Assembly: GCA_026874595.1 (NCBI GenBank) | Contig: CM049317.1 | Coordinates: forward strand, 44,294,401 to 44,358,400 | DNA length: 64,000 nucleotides | Source: Sipunculus nudus | Lineage: Eukaryota; Annelida; Sipuncula; Golfingiida; Sipunculidae | Direction: 5' to 3' | Part shown: positions 27,700-42,700 of the stretch, piece by piece | Numbering within the stretch: position 1 is the first letter of the stretch | Layout of the letters: the number at the start of each line of letters is the position of its first letter | The notes under the pieces: model-generated | Database searches by the model: none | What the model was told of the DNA's origin: nothing | The model's input: the letters and a program-made list of their open reading frames with translations, nothing else | Position numbers and translations under genes: made by a program

Positions 27700-30600
27700 T
27701 GGGATGTAAAATCATGATGTACCACAGTCAGAAGATTGATGGGATGTGAAATCATGATGTACCACAGTCAGAAGATTGATGGGATGTAAAATCATGTAGT
27801 ACCACAGTCAGAAGATTGATGGGATGTAAAATCATGATGTACCACAGTCAGAAGGTTGATGGGATATAAAATCATGATGTACCACAGTCAGAAGGTTGAT
27901 GGGATGTAAAATCATGATGTACCACAGTGAGAAGGTTGATGGGATGTGAAATCATGATGTACCACAGTCAGAAGATTGATGGGATGTAAAATCATGTAGT
28001 ACCACAGTCAGAAGATTGATGGGATGTAAAATCATGATGTACCACAGTCAGAAGGTTGATGGGATGTAAAATCATGATGTACCACAGTCAGAAGATTGAT
28101 GGATTGATGGGATGTAAAATAATGATGTACCACAGTCAGAAGGTTGATGGGATGTAAAATCATGATGTACCACAGTCAGAAGGTTGATGGGATGTAAAAT
28201 CATGATGTACCACAGTCAGAAGGTTGATGGGATGTAAAATCATGATGTACCACAGTCAGAAGGTTGATGGGATGTAAAATAATGATGTACCACAGTCAGA
28301 AGGTTGATGGGATGTAAAATCATGATGTACCACAGTCAGAAGGTTGATGGGATGTAAAATAATGATGTACTACAGTCAGAAGGTTGATGGGATGTAAAAT
28401 AATTATGTACCACAGTCAGAAGGTTGATGGGATGTAATATAATGATGTACCACAGTGAGAAGATTGATGGGATGTAAAATCATGATGTACCACAGTCAGA
28501 AGATTGATGGGATGTAAAATCATGATGTACCACAGTCAGAAGATTGATGGGATATAAAATCATGATGTACCACAGTCAGAAGGTTGATGGGATGTAAAAT
28601 CATGATGTACCACAGTCAGAAGATTGATGGGATGTAAAATCATGATATACCACAGTCAGAAGATTGATGTGATGTAAAATCATGATGTACCACAGTCAGA
28701 AGGTTGATGGGATGTAAAATCATGATGTACCACAGTCAGAAGATTGATGGGATGTAAAATCATGATGTACCACAGTCAGAAGATTGATGGGATATAAAAT
28801 CATGATGTACCACAGTCAGAAGATTGATGGGATATAAAATCATGATGTACCACAGTCAGAAGGTTGATGGGATGTAAAATCATGATGTACCACAGTCAGA
28901 AGATTGATGGGATGTAAAATCATGATATACCACAGTCAGAAGATTGATGTGATGTAAAATCATGATGTACCACAGTCAGAAGGTTGATGGGATGTAAAAT
29001 CATGATGTACCACAGTCAGAAGATTGATGGGATGTAAAATCATGATGTACCACAGTCAGAAGGTTGATGGGATGTAAAATCATGATGTACCACAGTCAGA
29101 AGGTTGATGGGATGTAAAATAATGATGTACCACAGTCAGAAGATTGATGGGATGTAAAATCATGATGTACCACAGTCAGAAGGTTGATGGGATGTAAAAT
29201 CATGATGTACCACAGTCAGAAGGTTGATGGGATGTAAAATCATGATGTACCACAGTCAGAAGGTTGATGGGATGTAAAATCATGATGTACCACAGTCAGA
29301 AGGTTGATGGGATGTAAAATAATGATGTACCACAGTCAGAAGGTTGATGGGATGTAAAATAATGATGTACCACAGTCAGAAGGTTAATGGGATGTAATAT
29401 AATGATGTACCACAGTGAGAAGATTGATGAGATGTAAAATCATGATTTACCACAGTCAGAAGGTTGATGGGATGTAAAATCATGATGTACCACAGTCAGA
29501 AGATTGATGGGATGTAAAATAATGATGTACCACAGTCAGAAGGTTGATGGGATGTAAAATAATGATGGAACACAGTCAGAAGGTTGATGGGATGTAAAAT
29601 CATGATGTACCACAGTCAGAAGGTTGATGGGATGTAAAATAATGATGTACCACAGTCAAAAGATTGATGGGATGTAAAATCATGATGTACCACAGTCAGA
29701 AGGTTGATGGGATGTAAGATAATGATGTACTACAGTCACAAGATTGATGTGATGTAAAATAATGATGTACCACAGTGAGAAGGTTGATGGGATGTAAAAT
29801 AATGATGTACCACAGTCAGAAGGTTGATGGGATGTAAAATGATGATGTACCACAGTCAGAAGATTGATGTGATGTAAAATAATGATGTAACACAGTCAGA
29901 AGGTTGATGGGATGTAACATAATGATGTACCACAGTGAGAAGATTGATGGGATGTAAAATCATGATGTACCACAGTCAGAAGGTTGATGGGATGTAAAAT
30001 CATGATGTACCACAGTCAGAAGATTGATGGGATGTAATATAATGATGTACCACAGTGAGAAGATTGATGGGATGTAAAATCATGATGTACCACAGTCAGA
30101 AGGTTGATGGGATGTAAAATCATGATGTACCACAGTCAGAAGATTGATGGGATGTAAAATAATGATGTACCACAGTCAGAAGGTTGATGGGATGTAAAAT
30201 AATGATGGAACACAGTCATAAGGTTGATGGGATGTAAAATCATGATGTACCACAGTCAGAAGGTTGATGGGATGTAAAATAATGATGTACCACAGTCAAA
30301 AGATTGATGGGATGTAAAATCATGATGTACCACAGTCAGAAGGTTGATGGGATGTAAAATAATGATGTACCACAGTCAGAAGATTGATAGGATGTAAAAT
30401 AATGATGTAACACAGTCATAAGGTTGATGGGATGTAATATAATGATGTACCACAGTGAGAAGATTGATGGGATGTAAAATCATGATGTACCACAGTCAGA
30501 AGGTTGATGGGATGTAAAATCATGATGTACCACAGTCAGAAGATTGATGGGATGTAATATAATGATGTACCACAGTCAGAAGATTGATGGGATGTAAAAT

Positions 30601-31200
30601 AATGATGTACCACAGTGAGAAGGTTGATGGGATGTAAAATCATGATGTAACACAGTCAGAAGGTTGATGGGATGTAATATAATGATGTACCACAGTGAGA
30701 AGATTGATGGGATGTAAAATCATGATGTACCACAGTCAGAAGATTGATGGGATGTAAAATCATGATGTACCACAGTCAGAAGATTGATGTGATGTAAAAT
30801 AATGATGTACCACAGTCAGAAGATTGATGTGATGTAAAATCATGATGTACCACAGTCAGAAGATTGATGTGATGTAAAATAATGATGTACCACAGTCAGA
30901 AGATTGATGTGATGTAAAATAATGATGTAACACAGTCAGAAGGTTGATGGGATGTAAAATAATGATGTACCACAGTCAAAAGATTGATGGGATGTAAAAT
31001 AATGATGTAACACAGAAGGTTGATGGGATATAAAGTAATGATGTGTCACAGTGAAAAGATTGATGGGATGAAAAATAATGATGTAACACAGTCAGAAGGT
31101 TGATGGGATGTAAAATAATGATGTACCACAGTCAAAAGATTGATCGGATGTAAAATAATGATGTACCACAGTCAGAAGATTGATGGGATGTAAAATCATG
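27700..31200 (+). repeat. Large array block, copy 2
   Basis: This is the shorter partner of 22,440-26,900, sharing the ordered rare variants listed there. The stepwise offset change implies gain or loss of groups of monomers after duplication. Borders were judged by eye. Confidence 0.65.
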
Positions 31201-31560
31201 ATGTACCACAGTCAGAAGATTGATGGGATGTAAAATCATGGTGTACCACAGTCAGAAGGTTGATGGGATATAAAATAATGATGTACCACAGTCAGAAGAT
31301 TGATGGGATATAAAATAATGATGTACCACAGTCAAGATTGATGGGATGTAAAATAATGATGGACCACAGTCAGAAGGTTGATGGGATGTAAAATCATGAT
31401 GTACCACAGTCAGAAGATTGATGGGATATAAAATCATGTAGTACCACAGTCAGAAGGTTGATGGGATGTAAAATAATGATGTACCACAGTGAGAAGATTG
31501 ATGGGATGTAAAATCATGATGTACCACAGTCAGAAGGTTGATGGGATGTAAAATCATGAT

Positions 31561-34080
31561 ATGCCACAGTCAGAAGATTGATGGGATGTAAAATAATGAT
31601 GTACCACAGTCAGAAGATTGATGGGATGTAAAATCATGATGTACCACAGTCAGAAGATTGATGGGATGTAAAATCATGATGTACCACAGTCAGAAGATTG
31701 ATGGGATGTAAAATCATGATGTACCACAGTCAGAAGATTGATGGGATATAAAATCATGATGTACCGCAGTCAGAAGATTGATGGGATATAAAATCATGTA
31801 GTACCACAGTCAGAAGATTGATGGGATGTAAAATAATGATGTACCACAGTCAGAAGATTGATGGGATATAAAATAATGATGTACCACAGTCAGAAGATTG
31901 ATGGGATATAAAATCATGATGTACCACAGTCAGAAGGTTGATGGGATGTAAAATCATGATGTACCACAGTAAGAAGGTTGATGGGATGTAAAATCATGAT
32001 GTACCACAGTCAGAAGGTTGATGGGATGTAAAATCATGATGTACCACAGTCAGAAGATTGATGGGATATAAAATCATGATGTACCACAGTCAGAAGGTTG
32101 ATGGGATGTAAAATCATGATGTACCACATTCAGAAGGTTGATGGGATGTAAAATCATGATGTACCACAGTCAGAAGATTGATGGGATATAAAATCATGAT
32201 GTACCACAGTCAGAAGGTTGATGGGATGTAAAATCATGATGTACCACAGTCAGAAGATTGATGGGATGTAAAATCATGATGTACCACAGTCAGAAGATTG
32301 ATGGGATGTAAAATCATGATGTACCACAGTCAGAAGATTGATGGGATGTAAAATCATGTAGTACCACAGTCAGAAGATTGATGGGATGTAAAATCATGAT
32401 GTACCACAGTCAGAAGGTTGATGGGATATAAAATCATGATGTACCACAGTCAGAAGGTTGATGGGATGTAAAATCATGATGTACCACAGTCAGAAGATTG
32501 ATGGGATATAAAATCATGATGTACCACATTCAGAAGGTTGATGGGATGTAAAATCATGATGTACCACAGTCAGAAGATTGATGGGATGTAAAATCATGAT
32601 GTACCACAGTCAGAAGGTTGATGGGATGTAAAATCATGATGTACCACAGTCAGAAGGTTGATGGGATGTAAAATCATGATGTACCACAGTCAGAAGATTG
32701 ATGGGATATAAAATCATGATGTACCACAGTCAGAAGGTTGATGGGATGTAAAATCATGATGTACCACAGTCAGAAGATTGATGGGATTTAAAATCATGAT
32801 GTACCACAGTCAGAAGATTGATGGGATATAAAATCATGATGTACCACAGTCAGAAGGTTGATGGGATGTAAAATCATGATGTACCACAGTCAGAAGATTG
32901 ATGGGATGTAAAATCATGATGTACCACAGTCAGAAGGTTGATGGGATGTAAAATCATGATGTACCACAGTCAGAAGGTTGATGGTATGTAAAATCATGAT
33001 GTACCACAGTCAGAAGGTTGATGGGATGTAAAATCATGATGTACCACAGTCAGAAGGTTGATGGGATGTAAAATCATGATGTACCACAGTCTGAAGGTTG
33101 ATGGGATGTAAAATAATGATGTACCACAGTCAGAAGGTTTATGGGATGTAAAATCATGATGTACCACAGTCAGAAGGTTGATGGGATGTAAAATAATGAT
33201 GTACTACAGTCAGAAGGTTGATGGGATGTAAAATAATTATGTGCCACAGTCAGAAGGTTGATGGGATGTAATATAATGATGTACCACAGTGAGAAGATTG
33301 ATGGGATGTAAAATGTTGATGTACCACAGTCAGAAGGTTAATGGGATGTAAAATCATGATGTACCACAGTGAGAAGATTGATGGGATGTAAAATAATGAT
33401 GTACCACAGTCAGAAGGTTGATGGGATGTAAAATAATGATGGAACACAGTCAGAAGGTTGATGGGATGTAAAATCATGATGTACCACAGTCAGAAGGTTG
33501 ATGGGAAGTAAAATAATAATGTACCACAGTCAAAAGATTGATGGGATGTAAAATCATGATGTACCACAGTCAGAAGGTTGATGGGATGTAAAATAATGAT
33601 GAACCCCAGTCAGAAGATTGATGTGATGTAAAATAATGATGTACCACAGTGAGAAGGTTGATGGGATGTAATATAATGATGTACCACAGTCAGAAGTTTG
33701 ATGGGATGTAAAATCATGATGTACCACAGTCAGAAGGTTGATGGGATGTAAAATAATGATGTACCACAGTCAGAAGGTTGATGGGATGTAAAATCATGAT
33801 GTACCACAGTCAGAAGTTTGATGGGATGTAATATAATGATGTACCACAGTGAGAAGATTGATGGGATGTAAAATAATGATGTACCACAGTCAGAAGGTTG
33901 ATGGGATGTAAAATAATGATGGAACACCGTCAGAAGGTTGATGGGATGTAAAATCATGATGTACCACAGTCAGAAGGTTGATGGGATGTAAAATAATGAT
34001 GTACCACAGTCAAAAGATTGATGGGATGTAAAATCATGATGTACCACAGTCAGAAGGTTGATGGGATGTAAAATCATGAT
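31561..34080 (+). repeat. 2,520-bp array duplication, copy 1
   Basis: Exactly 63 monomers. Shared rare markers with copy 2 include CAGTAAGAAGG at 31,968 and 34,488, CCACATTCAG near 32,126 and 34,646, AAATGTTGATG at 33,311 and 35,831, and GAACCCCAG at 33,601 and 36,121. Borders are approximate. Confidence 0.85.
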
Positions 34081-36600
34081 GTGCCACAGTCAGAAGATTG
34101 ATGGGATGTAAAATAATGATGTACCACAGTCAGAAGATTGATGGGATGTAAAATCATGATGTACCACAGTCAGAAGATAGATGGGATGTAAAATCATGAT
34201 GTACCACAGTCAGAAGATTGATGGGATGTAAAATCATGATGTACCACAGTCAGAAGATTGATGGGATATAAAATCATGATGTACCGCAGTCAGAAGATTG
34301 ATGGGATATAAAATCATGTAGTACCACAGTCAGAAGATTGATGGGATGTAAAATAATGATGTACCACAGTCAGAAGATTGATGGGATATAAAATAATGAT
34401 GTACCACAGTCAGAAGATTGATGGGATATAAAATCATGATGTACCACAGTCAGAAGGTTGATGGGATGTAAAATCATGATGTACCACAGTAAGAAGGTTG
34501 ATGGGATGTAAAATCATGATGTACCACAGTCAGAAGGTTGATGGGATGTAAAATCATGATGTACCACAGTCAGAAGATTGATGGGATATAAAATCATGAT
34601 GTACCACAGTCAGAAGGTTGATGGGATGTAAAATCATGATGTACCACATTCAGAAGGTTGATGGGATGTAAAATCATGATGTACCACAGTCAGAAGATTG
34701 ATGGGATATAAAATCATGATGTACCACAGTCAGAAGGTTGATGGGATGTAAAATCATGATGTACCACAGTCAGAAGATTGATGGGATGTAAAATCATGAT
34801 GTACCACAGTCAGAAGATTGATGGGATGTAAAATCATGATGTACCACAGTCAGAAGATTGATGGGATGTAAAATCATGTAGTACCACAGTCAGAAGATTG
34901 ATGGGATGTAAAATCATGATGTACCACAGTCAGAAGGTTGATGGGATATAAAATCATGATGTACCACAGTCAGAAGGTTGATGGGATGTAAAATCATGAT
35001 GTACCACAGTCAGAAGGTTGATGGGATATAAAATCATGATGTACCACATTCAGAAGGTTGATGGGATGTAAAATCATGATGTACCACAGTCAGAAGATTG
35101 ATGGGATGTAAAATCATGATGTACCACAGTCAGAAGGTTGATGGGATGTAAAATCATGATGTACCACAGTCAGAAGGTTGATGGGATGTAAAATCATGAT
35201 GTACCACAGTCAGAAGATTGATGGGATATAAAATCATGATGTACCACAGTCAGAAGGTTGATGGGATGTAAAATCATGATGTACCACAGTCAGAAGATTG
35301 ATGGGATTTAAAATCATGATGTACCACAGTCAGAAGATTGATGGGATATAAAATCATGATGTACCACAGTCAGAAGGTTGATGGGATGTAAAATCATGAT
35401 GTACCACAGTCAGAAGATTGATGGGATGTAAAATCATGATGTACCACAGTCAGAAGGTTGATGGGATGTAAAATCATGATGTACCACAGTCAGAAGGTTG
35501 ATGGGATGTAAAATCATGATGTACCACAGTCAGAAGGTTGATGGGATGTAAAATCATGATGTACCACAGTCAGAAGGTTGATGGGATGTAAAATCATGAT
35601 GTACCACAGTCTGAAGGTTGATGGGATGTAAAATAATGATGTACCACAGTCAGAAGGTTTATGGGATGTAAAATCATGATGTACCACAGTCAGAAGGTTG
35701 ATGGGATGTAAAATAATGATGTACTACAGTCAGAAGGTTGATGGGATGTAAAATAATTATGTACCACAGTCAGAAGGTTGATGGGATGTAATATAATGAT
35801 GTACCACAGTGAGAAGATTGATGGGATGTAAAATGTTGATGTACCACAGTCAGAAGGTTAATGGGATGTAAAATCATGATGTACCACAGTGAGAAGATTG
35901 ATGGGATGTAAAATAATGATGTACCACAGTCAGAAGGTTGATGGGATGTAAAATAATGATGGAACACAGTCAGAAGGTTGATGGGATGTAAAATCATGAT
36001 GTACCACAGTCAGAAGGTTGATGGGATGTAAAATAATGATGTACCACAGTCAAAAGATTGATGGGATGTAAAATCATGATGTACCACAGTCAGAAGGTTG
36101 ATGGGATGTAAAATAATGATGAACCCCAGTCAGAAGATTGATGTGATGTAAAATAATGATGTACCACAGTGAGAAGGTTGATGGGATGTAATATAATGAT
36201 GTACCACAGTCAGAAGGTTGATGGGATGTAAAATCATGATGTACCACAGTCAGAAGGTTGATGGGATGTAAAATAATGATGTACCACAGTCAGAAGGTTG
36301 ATGGGATGTAAAATAATGATGTACCACAGTCAGAAGTTTGATGGGATGTAATATAATGATGTACCACAGTGAGAAGATTGATGGGATGTAAAATCATGAT
36401 GTACCACAGTCAGAAGGTTGATGGGATGTAAAATCATGATGTACCACAGTCAGAAGATTGATGGGATGTAAAATAATGATGTACCACAGTCAGAAGGTTG
36501 ATGGGATGTAAAATAATGATGGAACACCGTCAGAAGGTTGATGGGATGTAAAATCATGATGTACCACAGTCAGAAGGTTGATGGGATGTAAAATAATGAT
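34081..36600 (+). repeat. 2,520-bp array duplication, copy 2
   Basis: This is the tandem partner of 31,561-34,080 with the same ordered rare variants. Some markers also reappear at 43,591 and 43,878, so part of the block was copied again further right. Confidence 0.85.
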
Positions 36601-39600
36601 GTACCACAGTCAAAAGATTGATGGGATGTAAAATCATGATGTACCACAGTCAGAAGGTTGATGGGATGTAAAATAATGATGTACCACAGTCAGAAGATTG
36701 ATGGGATGTAAAATAATGATGTACCACAGTCAGAAGGTTGATGGGATGTAAAATAATGATGTACCACAGTCAGAAGATTGATGTGATGTAAAATAATGAT
36801 GTTACACAGTCAGAAGGTTGATGGGATGTAATATAATGATGTTCCACAGTGAGAAGATTGATGGGATGTAAAGTCATGATGTACCACAGTCAGAAGGTTG
36901 ATGGGATGTAAAATCATGATGTACCACAGTCACAAGATTGATGGGATGTAATATAATGATGTACCACAGTCAGAAGATTGATGGGATGTAAAATAATGAT
37001 GTACCACAGTCAGAAGGTTGATGGGATGTAAAATCATGATGTACCACAGTCAGAAGGTTGATGGGATGTAAAATCATGATGTACCACAGTCAGAAGATTG
37101 ATGGGATATAAAATCATGATGTACCACAGTCAGAAGGTTGATGGGATGTAAAATCATGATGTACCACAGTCAGAAGGTTGATGGGATGTAAAATCATGAT
37201 GTACCACAGTCAGAAGATTGATGGGATGTAAAATCATGATGTACCACAGTCAGAAGATTGATGGGATGTAAAATCATGTAGTACCACAGTCAGAAGATTG
37301 ATGGGATGTAAAATCATGATGTACCACAGTCAGAAGGTTGATGGGATATAAAATTATGATGTACCACGGTCAGAAGGTTGATGGGATGTAAAATCATGAT
37401 GTACCACAGTCAGAAGATTGATGGGATATAAAATCATGATGTACCACAGTCAGAAGGTTGATGGGATGTAAAATCATGATGTACCACAGTCAGAAGATTG
37501 ATGGGATGTAAAATCATGATGTACCACAGTCAGAAGGTTGATGGGATGTAAAATCATGATGTACCACAGTCAGAAGGTTGATGGGATGTAAAATCATGAT
37601 GTACCACAGTCAGAAGATTGATGGGATATAAAATCATGATGTTCCACAGTCAGAAGGTTGATGGGATGTAAAATCATGATGTACCAGAGTCAGAAGATTG
37701 ATGGGATGTAAAATCATGATGTACCACAGTCAGAAGGTTGATGGGATGTAAAATCATGATGTACCACAGTCAGAAGTTTGATGGGATGTAAAATCATGAT
37801 GTACCACAGTCAGAAGGTTGATGGGATGTAAAATCATGATGTTCCACAGTCATAAGGTTGATGGGATGTAAAATCATGATGTACCACAGTCAGAAGGTTG
37901 ATGGGATGTAAAATCATGATGTACCACAGTCAGAAGGTTGATGGGATGTAAAATCATGATGTACCACAGTCAGAAGGTTGATGGGATGTAAAATCATGAT
38001 GTACCACAGTCAGAAGGTTGATGGGATGTAAAATAATGATGTACTACAGTCAGAAGGTTGATGGGATGTAAAATAATTATGTACCACAGTCAGAAGGTTG
38101 ATGGGATGTAATATAATGATGTACCACAGTGAGAAGGTTGATGGGATGTAAAATCATGATGTACCACAATCAGAAGGTTGATGGGATGTAAAATCATGAT
38201 GTACCACAGTCAGAAGATTGATGGGATGTAAAATCATGGTGTACCACAGTCAGAAGGTTGATGGGATATAAAATAATGATGTACCACAGTCAGAAGATTG
38301 ATGGGATGTAAAATCATGGTGTACCACAGTCAGAAGGTTGATGGGATGTAAAATAATGATGTACCACAGTCAGAAGATTGATGGGATATAAAATAATGAT
38401 GTACCACAGTCAAGATTGATGGGATGTAAAATAATGATGGACCACAGTCAGAAGGTTGATGGGATGTAAAATCATGATGTACCACAGTCAGAAGATTGAT
38501 GGGATATAAAATCATGTAGTACCACAGTCAGAAGGTTGATGGGATGTAAAATAATGATGTACCACAGTGAGAAGATTGATGGGATGTAAAATCATGATGT
38601 ACCACAGTCAGAAGGTTGATGGGATGTAAAATCATGATGTGCCACAGTCAGAAGATTGATGGGATGTAAAATAATAATGTACCACAGTCAGAAGATTGAT
38701 GGGATGTAAAATCATGATGTACCACAGTCAGAAGATTGATGGGATGTAAAATCATGATGTACCACAGTCAGAAGATTGATGGGATGTAAAATCATGATGT
38801 ACCACAGTCAGAAGATTGATGGGATATAAAATCATGATGTACCGCAGTCAGAAGATTGATGGGATATAAAATCATGTAGTACCACAGTCAGAAGATTGAT
38901 GGGATATAAAATCATGATGTACCGCAGTCAGAAGATTGATGGGATATAAAATCATGTAGTACCACAGTCAGAAGATTGATGGGATATAAAATCATGATGT
39001 ACCACAGTCAGAAGGTTGATGGGATGTAAAATCATGATGTACCACAGTCAGAAGGTTGATGGGATGTAAAATCATGATGTACCACAGTCAGAAGGTTGAT
39101 GGGATGTAAAATCATGATGTACCACAGTCAGAAGATTGATGGGATATAAAATCATGATGTACCACAGTCAGAAGGTTGATGGGATGTAAAATCATGATGT
39201 ACCACAGTCAGAAGATTGATGGGATATAAAATCATGATGTACCACAGTCAGAAGGTTGATGGGATGTAAAATCATGATGTACCACAGTCAGAAGGTTGAT
39301 AGGATGTAAAATCATGATGTACCACAGTCAGAAGATTGATGGGATGTAAAATCATGATGTACCACAGTCAGAAGATTGATGGGATGTAAAATCATGATGT
39401 ACCACAGTCAGAAGATTGATGGGATGTAAAATCATGATGTACCACAGTCAGAAGATTGATGGGATGTAAAATCATGATGTACCACAGTCAGAAGGTTGAT
39501 GGGATATAAAATCATGATGTACCACAGTCAGAAGGTTGATGGGATGTAAATCATGATGTACCACAGTCAGAAGATTGATGGGATATAAAATCATGATGTA

Positions 39601-39799
39601 CCACAGTCAGAAGGTTGATGGGATGTAAAATCATGATGTACCACAGTCAGAAGATTGATGGGATGTAAAATCATGATGTACCACAGTCAGAAGGTTGATG
39701 GGATGTAAAATCATGATGTACCACAGTCAGAAGGTTGATGGGATGTAAAATCATGATGTACCACAGTCAGAAGATTGATGGGATATAAAATCATGATGT

Positions 39800-42700
39800 A
39801 CCACAGTCAGAAGGTTGATGGGATGTAAAATCATGATGTACCACAGTCAGAAGATTGATGGGATTTAAAATCATGATGTACCACAGTCAGAAGATTGATG
39901 GGATATAAAATCATGATGTACCACAGTCAGAAGGTTGATGGGATGTAAAATCATGATGTACCACAGTCAGAAGATTGATGGGATGTAAAATCATGATGTA
40001 CCACAGTCAGAAGGTTGATGGGATGTAAAATCATGATGTACCACAGTCAGAAGGTTGATGGGATGTAAAATCATGATGTACCACAGTCAGAAGGTTGATG
40101 GGATGTAAAATCATGATGTACCACAGTCAGAAGGTTGATGGGATGTAAAATCATGATGTACCACAGTCTGAAGGTTGATGGGATGTAAAATAATGATGTA
40201 CCACAGTCAGAAGGTTTATGGGATGTAAAATCATGATGTACCACAGTCAGAAGGTTGATGGGATGTAAAATAATGATGTACTACAGTCAGAAGGTTGATG
40301 GGATGTAAAATAATTATGTACCACAGTCAGAAGGTTGATGGGATGTAATATAATGATGTACCACAGTGAGAAGATTGATGGGATGTAAAATGTTGATGTA
40401 CCACAGTCAGAAGGTTAATGGGATGTAAAATCATGATGTACCACAGTCAGAAGGTTGATGGGATGTAAAATAATGATGTACCACAGTCAGAAGGTTGATG
40501 GGATATAAAATCATGATGTACCACAGTCAGAAGGTTGATGGGATGTAAAATCATGATGTACCACAGTCAGAAGGTTGATGGGATGTAAAATCATGATGTA
40601 TCACAGTCAGAAGGTTGATGGGATGTAAAATCATGATGTACCACAGTCAGAAGATTGATGGGATATAAAATCATGATGTACCACAGTCAGAAGGTTGATG
40701 GGATGTAAAATCATGATGTACCACAGTCAGAAGGTTGATGGGATGTAAAATCATGATGTACCACAGTCAGAAGGTTGATGGGATATTAAATCATGATGTA
40801 CCACAGTCAGAAGGTTGATGGGATGTAAAATCATGATGTACCACAGTCAGAAGATTGATGGGATGTAAAATCATGATGTACCACAGTCAGAAGATTGATG
40901 GGATGTAAAATCATGATGTACCACAGTCAGAAGATTGATGGGATGTAAAATCATGTAGTACCACAGTCAGAAGATTGATGGGATGTAAAATCATGATGTA
41001 CCACAGTCAGAAGGTTGATGGGATGTAAAATCATGATGTACCACAGTCAGAAGGTTGATGGGATGTAAAATCATGATGTACCACAGTCAGAAGGTTGATG
41101 GGATATAAAATCATGATGTACCACAGTCAGAAGGTTGATGGGATGTAAAATCATGATGTACCACAGTCAGAAGATTGATGGGATATAAAATCATGATGTA
41201 CCACAGTCAGAAGGTTGATGGGATGTAAAATCATGATGTACCACAGTCAGAAGATTGATGGGATGTAAAATCATGATGTACCACAGTCAGAAGGTTGATG
41301 GGATGTAAAATCATGATGTACCACAGTCAGAAGGTTGATGGGATGTAAAATCATGATGTACCACAGTCAGAAGATTGATGGGATATAAAATCATGATGTA
41401 CCACAGTCAGAAGGTTGATGGGATGTAAAATCATGATGTACCACAGTCAGAAGATTGATGGGATTTAAAATCATGATGTACCACAGTCAGAAGATTGATG
41501 GGATATAAAATCATGATGTACCACAGTCAGAAGGTTGATGGGATGTAAAATCATGATGTACCACAGTCAGAAGATTGATGGGATGTAAAATCATGATGTA
41601 CCACAGTCAGAAGGTTGATGGGATGTAAAATCATGATGTACCACAGTCAGAAGGTTGATGGGATGTAAAATCATGATGTACCACAGTCAGAAGGTTGATG
41701 GTATGTAAAATCATGATGTACCACAGTCAGAAGGTTGATGGGATGTAAAATCATGATGTACCACAGTCTGAAGGTTGATGGGATGTAAAATAATGATGTA
41801 CCACAGTCAGAAGGTTTATGGGATGTAAAATCATGATGTACCACAGTCAGAAGGTTGATGGGATGTAAAATAATGATGTACTACAGTCAGAAGGTTGATG
41901 GGATGTAAAATAATTATGTACCACAGTCAGAAGGTTGATGGGATGTAATATAATGATGTACCACAGTGAGAAGATTGATGGGATGTAAAATGTTGATGTA
42001 CCACAGTCAGAAGGTTAATGGGATGTAAAATCATGATGTACCACAGTGAGAAGATTGATGGGATGTAAAATAATGATGTACCACAGTCAGAAGGTTGATG
42101 GGATGTAAAATAATGATGGAACACAGTCAGAAGGTTGATGGGATATAAAATAATGATGTACCACAGTCAGAAGATTGATGGGATATAAAATCATGATGTA
42201 CCACAGTCAGAAGGTTGATGGGATGTAAAATCATGATGTACCACAGTCAGAAGGTTGATGGGATGTAAAATCATGATGTATCACAGTCAGAAGGTTGATG
42301 GGATGTAAAATCATGATGTACCACAGTCAGAAGATTGATGGGATATAAAATCATGATGTACCACAGTCAGAAGGTTGATGGGATGTAAAATCATGATGTA
42401 CCACAGTCAGAAGGTTGATGGGATGTAAAATCATGATGTACCACAGTCAGAAGATTGATGGGATATTAAATCATGATGTACCACAGTCAGAAGGTTGATG
42501 GGATGTAAAATCATGATGTACCACAGTCAGAAGATTGATGGGATGTAAAATCATGATGTACCACAGTCAGAAGGTTGATGGGATGTAAAATCATGATGTA
42601 CCACAGTCAGAAGATTGATGGGATGTAAAATCATGTAGTACCACAGTCAGAAGATTGATGGGATGTAAAATCATGATGTACCACAGTCAGAAGGTTGATG

